A stretch of 64,000 bases of DNA. Source: Micrasema longulum. Lineage: Eukaryota > Arthropoda > Insecta > Trichoptera > Brachycentridae. Below the pieces are notes generated by a model, which was given only the letters and a program-made list of their open reading frames with translations, searched no databases and was not told where the DNA came from. Both the position numbers and the translations under genes were made by a program. Below, piece by piece: positions 58,414 to 64,000 of the stretch (position 1 is the first letter of the stretch; every line of letters starts with the position of its first letter). Where the stretch lies: contig JAGVSM010001366.1 in NCBI GenBank assembly GCA_022494885.1, positions 186,001 through 250,000 of the forward strand. Direction: 5' to 3'.

Positions 58414-59199
58414 AGTTTCTTAGTAATAAACATAAAATTAAAAAAAAGGAATTCTCATTTACATTACTACTACTATTTCTAAAACTCATTCTAGCATATA
58501 AACAAAATATATGTGTAGGGCAGGTATTTTAGCAAAAGCAGAATTTTTATGGAAGGGATTTAAAATATTCCTTCTTGGAATGAAATTCAGGCTTTTATTG
58601 TTCGTTTTTTCTGAGAGAAGGATTTTTACAGGATTATGCGGCAAAACATTGGATTTTTGGTTAAAATTACTGCATACCTGCTTTAAATTATGTTATAGTT
58701 AATAACTTTCAATAACAAGTTCAATTTAAGTTATTTTTGTTCATAGCAGTATATTTAATTGTATAATATATTATTGATCCGATAACCTACTATCAATAAT
58801 CTCCAATTTAACCTTAGCTTGTAACATTGATGAAGAATATTTTTTTTTAACTAGAAAAAAAAAACGGCTTAAATGCAACAATTGAAACGTAATACCATGC
58901 TTTTTATGAAATATTTTATTATATTGTGAGTTTATTTATTAAGGTATCGTTTAATGTTAAATAATGTGAAGGAAGTTCCGCAATAATTTTATTTTGTAAC
59001 TCTGTTCTCAAAATACACCATACCTGTACCATTTATTTGAGATTTATGGTTATTACGTATATGTAGAAAAAAACTTAAGAAATTGAAATACCTACATAAA
59101 GGTTCATTTATAAAATATTTTGTTTTAATCTTTACGTACATTTTTTTTTGTAAATTTGAGGTTTGTTTTTTTATTTACTTATACGTAGTTAATTACACA
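58414..59199. other. CFAP299 intron sequence, nothing recognised
   Basis: AT-rich; a 63-codon plus frame at 58511-58702 has no recognised domain. Confidence 0.35.
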
Positions 59200-59339
59200 T
59201 TTTTTGAGTAATAAGTCCCAACTCTATATGACTCAAAGTTCTGTGTTGAGTTGGAAAGAGTAATTAGTTGATATAGACATTCGAGTATACCACAACAAAT
59301 ATCATTAAGGATCAAAAAGAATAATGTATTAAATTTAAC

Positions 59340-59545
59340 AGCAAACTTAAACATTTGGAAAATCCCGTCCTTAACTCCTCTCTCGAAAATATATTTTGTT
59401 CTTGAGAGCTCAATACGCTTTCCCAAAATATTGAACACTCTCGGTGCGATAAAGGAGAGATGTCTCTGAGCAAAAATCGTAGGGGATTTGGATATGCCAC
59501 AATTCGGGCTCTGGGAAAACCTCGTACGAAAATTTTACAGAAAGC
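59340..59545 (-). mobile_element. Non-LTR retrotransposon C-terminal tail
   Basis: The minus strand reads CGISKSPTIFAQRHLSFIAP, RVFNILGKRIELSRTKYIF, then ERGVKDGIFQM. R.L.FIAPR+FN.LP...K followed by F+.K....IF is a familiar C-terminal pattern of CR1/Jockey-like polyproteins. Only this tail remains and nothing further upstream is alignable. Confidence 0.55.
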
Positions 59546-59734
59546 TCATCTTATTGTTCGGCCAGAAGTGTGAAAGATTGTAAACGAGCGCAGGGTTGCT
59601 CAAGATTTCCACATTTTTTTCCGGAAAATGTTTCCCTCTCGGTTACAAAAATAAAACATTTTAGTAAAGTAATGTCACCGGGAATCGAAACCGGAAATAA
59701 AACTTTTGTCAAATACCATTAGGACATAACTTAA

Positions 59735-60752
59735 GTTGTGTCTTTTTTTCTCCAAATTTTAAAATGAGCCCTAAAAGTAAAACAAAATGGTTAAGTTATA
59801 CGTCATTCGAAGAAAAATTTTCTGCGGTACATGAAATTGCGTTTGCTTTTACGTTACAAATGATATTTTATTTGAATACTAATCTTGATAACGAAATATC
59901 AACTAGACAAAAGTGAGCATTTTTGATACCTCCTTCTGTTTGTGTTCAACCTAGGAACAAACCTACCAAAGCTGCTCGCTATATTTGCGCAGTGTACGGT
60001 AAAGATGCTACGATTGTCTCATTGATTGTAAAATAAAGAAGCAGACTACATTTTTTACTCATTTGGCGGTGTAAACATAAGTTGTGTTCGTTTTTTTTCC
60101 AAATTAAGAGAATAAGAAGACACAAAAAACAAATGAGTCAATAATGTATTCTCCTTAATTATTTTAGAACAAATTAGTCAGTAATTTAAAGCATCTTTGC
60201 CGTACACTGCGCAAATATCGCAAGCAGCTTAAGCAGCCCTTTTCCTTCGATTAATCGCGAACAGGAGGTGTCGAAAATGTTCACTTTCGGTTACTTAATA
60301 TACCATTTTGAAGACTTGAAATCAAATAAAATAATATGTGCAACGTAAAAGCAAAAAGTATGTGTATATATGCATGTATATATGTGTATGTATGCGTATA
60401 TATGTGTGCATGTGTATGAATGTTTATAAGGGTACACACGTGTGTGTGTGTATATAACGAAATACATACACACACACGTGTGTATGTATATCGTCATAAT
60501 AAATATAAATAAACTTATATGTTGGTCTGAATAAGCGCGGGTCTTCTTCTACTAGGCATTACTTTATAATAAATATAAAATAAGAAAAATATGTAATAAT
60601 AATAAAAAAATAATAAAATAAAACACTATTTCATTCAGAGCAAAAAAATTTCTTTCGAATGAAGTACTATATACTAGTATAACCTTTGCTATTGTGTTCT
60701 ACTTTTGGTGCTTATTTTTAAATAAATAAAACAAACTGACACAACTTATGTT
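59735..60752. mobile_element. MITE family A, large composite copy (~1 kb)
   Basis: The outer ends are 'taacttaagttgtgtc' at the left and, inverted at the right, 'taacataagttgtgtc'. An internal copy of the same end ('aacataagttgtgttcg') starts at about 60072. The core 'tatatttgcgcagtgtacgg' appears on the plus strand near 59985 and inverted near 60205. It therefore looks like one element containing another, or a snap-back duplication. A TG/TA microsatellite occupies part of the right half. Confidence 0.7.
60355..60492. repeat. (TG/TA)n microsatellite with palindromic ACACGTGTG units
   Basis: Interrupted tgtatatatg and tgtgtg tracts. Two 'acacacgtgtgt' palindromes flank 'atataacgaaatacata' near 60433-60485. 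Small frames here (60281-60497 minus) arise from the repeat. Confidence 0.85.
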
Positions 60753-62269
60753 AATATCCAATACAAAACCGCTTTCGATTATACATATTATTATTTTGGG
60801 GCTGCTCGGTGGAATTTTTCAGTCATGTATCGAATATTTTTTTGTCTCTCGAAGAAAATTCTGACATCTGTTTTGTACGTAGGCGTAGACCGGGACTCGA
60901 TGAATAATATAGTAAAAGTGAGTCACGTGTTCGCCAGGTGTAATAATGTAAGCGGGCCCAAAATTGCCACACTAATTCGATTATGCCTTCATCTCTCCAG
61001 TTCTAGAAGGATTGCTGTCAATGTCGCGACGCACCAAGGCGTCGGATTATATTACTATTAAAATATAACTTTTACTGCTCTATAAACGTGATAACCGAGC
61101 TGGTGGCTAACCAATAAGTTGATATAATGTAAGTAGTACCTACCAACAAACATACATACATATATTATACTTTTCATATAATAAAACGTTACGAAACTGC
61201 GATATTGCGTCAATGGAATTATTTACACCAACCATTAGTCAACCATGCAACCATCCAGTCCCTGGAATATCATATACTCTCAAAGTAATAATGCGTAACC
61301 TATAGAGAAACGCTATCACTGTGTTTCATAGAACGCAAGCGATGTTGGTTTGTTGGTTAGCAACCAATTGGTGGCCATTTTGTTTTATTTGACAACATAA
61401 ACATAACGGTTCGATTGGATGCTTTTGTAGCTGTGCTTGGCTTTGTTTGTAAAAAACTTGGATACTTACGTTATAATAAATAAACTGGTGAATTGCAGTA
61501 TGTTTGGTTGCAGCAGTAGGAGCGTCAAAAGTGTTAAATGAGTCAGTTTTCACAGGTAATTGATTTCGAATATTTTCCTATGATTTACATTGATTTTTGG
61601 CATTTATTGTCCCGACACGTATATTATGTTGCTTAAAAACTTTCCTTATATAAACATATTTACTTCAGATACATTTTTTTCTCAGTTTGGGAGATACATT
61701 TGTGAATTAAAGTATGTTAACTGTTGATAATGACAGTTGATCGGGGCCGCACTAGGCATCCATATAAAGTTTGAGTTTATATCGAGTAGAGGTCAATTCA
61801 AATTTTACTCGAAAATAGCAATGTTAACCTTGAAATCGCATCCAAAATGACGTGCCCAAATTTTAGGCCGCTACGACTCGCCATTTCGGAGATGTGACGT
61901 ACAAACAAACAAACTCAACACAGGACTTTGGTTCCACGAAGTTGGGATTTATGTCTCAATAAATGTAACATAAGTATGTTCTGAATAAAATGAATAAATA
62001 AATAAAAAAAGAAACGCACACATATATTTTCAGTTTTATAAAATAAATATAGTCGAATTATAGAAAAATAAATTGGGATAACCCTGCAAAAATAAATACA
62101 CAGGTACACATTTAAAAATATTTTCAAAGAAAATTAATATAACAACAAAATTCATATTACAATGCATTATTACTCTGAGCATATATTACTTTTATAATTA
62201 CTACCTGAAGCGTGAGACTGATCAAACATTTTTTATTGGTATATTATAATTCTAAAGTCATATGTTTAA
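60753..62269. other. CFAP299 intron sequence, little recognised
   Basis: Two frames (60825-61061 plus, 78 codons; 61326-61553 minus, 75 codons) show no known domain. Near 62205 a SINE family-1 word ('ctgaagcgtgagactgatca') remains. The stretch 61330-61370 has 'gttggttagcaacc', which resembles an RFX-type X-box only loosely. Confidence 0.35.
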
Positions 62270-62412
62270 AAAAAAAAAAAAAATTGCACAACAATAGGCC
62301 ATTAGGTTCAATTACAGCGCATAGCTCCCAGGAATGACATTATTATTTATTTATTTTTTATTCCATTGGTAAGTCATATGTCTTTACCACTACACCAATG
62401 AGGCCCCCGTAA
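62270..62412 (-). mobile_element. tRNA-like SINE fragment
   Basis: The minus strand starts 'gggggcctcattggtgtagt' followed by ggtaaagac, a canonical A-box region. The remainder ends in an A/T-rich tail at 62270-62285 (plus-strand A run). No B box is clear. Confidence 0.4.
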
Positions 62413-62599
62413 CTTCATATTATGCAATAACATATTTTCCCATCTCTCTTTAAACACAAAGACTTTCCCTTTTCTCGCCATTCATTTCCCCTTTCGTTTG
62501 TAGAATCTAATCAATGTATTTCAATACACATATTGTTTGTTCTGAATTACTATTTACATATTTAATTTTATTTTTTTATAAAGGTATTGAAAAAAATAC

Positions 62600-62700
62600 A
62601 TTAAAACATTACAGTTGAGATGGAGAAGATGTTAGAGAAGAGAATATAGAATCTTAAGCGTTTTTAAGGGCTGGTTTAAGTGTTCACTTTATTTATATAT
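62600..62700 (-). repeat. Dispersed ~390-bp repeat, short minus copy
   Basis: 'acattacagttgagatggag', 'atcttaagcgtttttaaggg' and 'ctggtttaagtgttcacttt' are in minus order; the rest is missing. Confidence 0.55.
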
Positions 62701-62836
62701 TGACTTACGGACGATTTACGGAGTGAACTTATTGCTAAAGAACAATATATTTCAGCCAACTAAAAAACAGACTGGTCAATAGAAGAGTTAGTCAAAAATA
62801 TGTACTAAAAAACGAAAATATAAATAAAAATGTATA

Positions 62837-63343
62837 TGTAGGATTTAGGTTGTTGAGGGTTGGTTGGAGCTCCTATCCCAGTTAGAGATTGACAGATAAG
62901 ATACGAGGTTGCTGTTTAATGCGCATTTATTAGATGTCGAATAAGATACAGCACTTGGTTGTGTAGCATGAGCGTAGCGGCGATGGTGGGTTGAAGAGAC
63001 TGCACTTGAACTACATGTTGGAACTGAGTGACGTGGTCGATCTGGACGGAAGTGAACTGAACTTGTTGGGTTGACTGACTGAACGGGCTGACTAACTGGC
63101 GTTGCGTCCTATGGTCTTTTTATAGACGACGTTCCTTTATAGTTCATTTCTTCATGGTAGGGACGATGTAAACATACTGCAGAACTATGCTTTAGGTTTA
63201 TTGTGCAATACTATAAGAGTTGCATTATACGAATGTATTGGATTCGATAGAAAACGATGACATTGCATCGTCGGTTATTAGTCTACTTCAAGTGAACTAA
63301 TTAAACACGTGTGTGTCATCGATTATGGACTATAGACCCTACA
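62837..63343 (-). mobile_element. Solo LTR, 507 bp, retrotransposon of Gypsy-like type
   Basis: The block begins TGTAGG and ends CCTACA, an exact 6-bp inverted repeat with the TG...CA rule. It is flanked by TATA on both sides, a possible 4-bp target duplication, although weak in AT-rich DNA. On the minus strand it has a TATAAAAAG promoter motif (63115-63124) and AATAAA (62936-62941) about 180 bp downstream, as in an LTR with U3-R-U5. No internal region or second LTR was found, so it is a solo LTR from recombination. The Gypsy assignment is inferred from the 4-bp duplication and layout only. Confidence 0.75.
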
Positions 63344-63549
63344 TATATATAACTAAATTAATAAAAAAACAGCTGTTTCTCAATAGTAAGATAAGGTACA
63401 TTTTGCCGTACATATTTAAGGAATGAGGATGATTTTGAGGAATGTTGATTCAGATAGTGAGTTTAGAAGGAGAGCGAAATAGAAACCAAGGAAAAGAGGG
63501 ATAGAATGTGTATTGTAAAAAACAATACAATTCAAGATGTTCAGGATTA

Positions 63550-63770
63550 TAAAATTCAATTCATATATCTTCAATTCTTCCATTTGTGAGATTTGTGAAG
63601 TAAAAGAGCTGCAACCTTTGTTGATGTTGATCAGGTTCGAATTATTTCACTTAATTTTATTCGATGTTTTTGTTTCTTCTGAGATTAGTTGATTCAATCA
63701 ACATAATTTTGATTTGGTCCAAATGCTTGTTGACAACAACTATATTATAGCTCTTAGGAAGATATTTAAA
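63550..63770 (-). repeat. Dispersed ~390-bp repeat, minus copy
   Basis: 'atatcttcaattcttccatt', 'taaaagagctgcaacctttg' and 'tttggtccaaatgcttgttg' follow minus order. Diverged. Confidence 0.65.
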
Positions 63771-64000
63771 AAAAAATGAACAGTAAAAAAAATATCATAA
63801 AATCACAACGAAAATCATATTTACTAAAAAGATGTATTTTTATCAAGTAAACAAGATTTACTTACTTATATAGACTAGAAAGAGTCCAACAAACATTTTT
63901 TAAGCAGACAACCGGTTAAACATTAACTTCTCTAACCATGCTGAAAGTATGCAGTACCATGGAATAAACTTTGTTAAAAATCGAAGAATAATGTTAGACC
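63771..64000. other. AT-rich DNA without recognised gene
   Basis: No feature recognised up to the window edge. Confidence 0.4.

Larger units (their letters stand above)
54064..64000 (-). other. CFAP299: CFAP299 intron (partial), continues past right edge
   Basis: A further upstream exon is required by the split first codon at 54063. The minus strand of this interval was scanned for the conserved N-terminal block and none was seen. The interval is therefore treated as intron longer than 9.9 kb, filled with the elements listed separately. Exceptionally, a short diverged exon may have been missed. Confidence 0.6.

Noticed and set aside
59680..59700. B-box-like sequence on the minus strand (ggtttcgattcccggt)
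   Set aside because: No A box or SINE body next to it, so it is too short to support a feature.
60281..60497. Two overlapping minus frames rich in His, Tyr, Ile and Thr
   Set aside because: They are translations of the TG/TA microsatellite.
61340..61365. X-box-like motif (gttggttagcaacc), attractive near a ciliary gene
   Set aside because: It does not fit the full RFX consensus and the CFAP299 start is not in the window.
61326..61553. Minus frame starting KTDSFNTFDAP with a GTAAGT donor, considered as the missing first exon of CFAP299
   Set aside because: FNTFD is faintly like the family's early FN.Y/FD motif, but no ATG is in place, the phase does not fit the split codon at 54063, and the YYLED..LARQLVELGY block does not follow.
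1..64000. CRISPR arrays, bacterial operons, rRNA genes
   Set aside because: No regularly spaced direct repeats, no Shine-Dalgarno-led gene runs and no rRNA-like sequence; the DNA is eukaryotic.

Overview
The window is AT-rich eukaryotic DNA crowded with old transposable elements. It carries split coding exons with GT/AG introns, tRNA-derived SINEs, several clades of decayed non-LTR retrotransposon, mariner, hAT and Helitron-like relics, foldback MITEs and a solo LTR. This mix, and the style of the reverse transcriptase tails, fits an arthropod, most likely an insect. The order cannot be fixed from the sequence alone.

Host genes are sparse. The clearest is the 3' part of a minus-strand gene for CFAP299 (the C4orf22 homologue, a cilia/flagella protein). 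Three exons lie at 53886-54063, 38040-38237 and 32500-32670. They are separated by introns of about 15.6 kb and 5.4 kb and read in phase to a stop codon. The first exon or exons must lie beyond the right edge, so 32.5-64 kb is mostly CFAP299 intron. A second, weaker candidate is a small plus-strand gene at 15103-15512 with a TATA box, a strong splice donor and a poly(A) signal.

Layout: 0-2.6 kb, retroelement tail, a hAT-like element with matching 8-bp target duplications and a foldback. 3.9-9.4 kb, retroelement tails, a TIR MITE and the first copies of a dispersed ~390-bp repeat. 10-14.7 kb, a GC-rich block, Helitron-like DNA, MITEs, a tandemly duplicated retroelement tail and a SINE cluster. 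15 kb, the candidate gene. 17-26.4 kb, four retroelement relics, MITEs, SINEs and a head-to-tail repeat dimer. 29.1-30.6 kb, a well-preserved L2-type reverse transcriptase. 32.5-64 kb, CFAP299 exons amid SINEs, retroelements, hammerhead-ribozyme-like motifs at 43.3-43.9 kb, an internally deleted mariner, a large MITE composite and a solo LTR.

Most notable: (1) a recurring ~390-bp repeat in at least 15 loci that often flips orientation inside a copy; (2) hammerhead-ribozyme-like motifs resembling those of Penelope-like elements; (3) the CFAP299 gene structure; (4) the compact unknown gene at 15.1 kb. No bacterial-type system, CRISPR array or complete active transposon was found.
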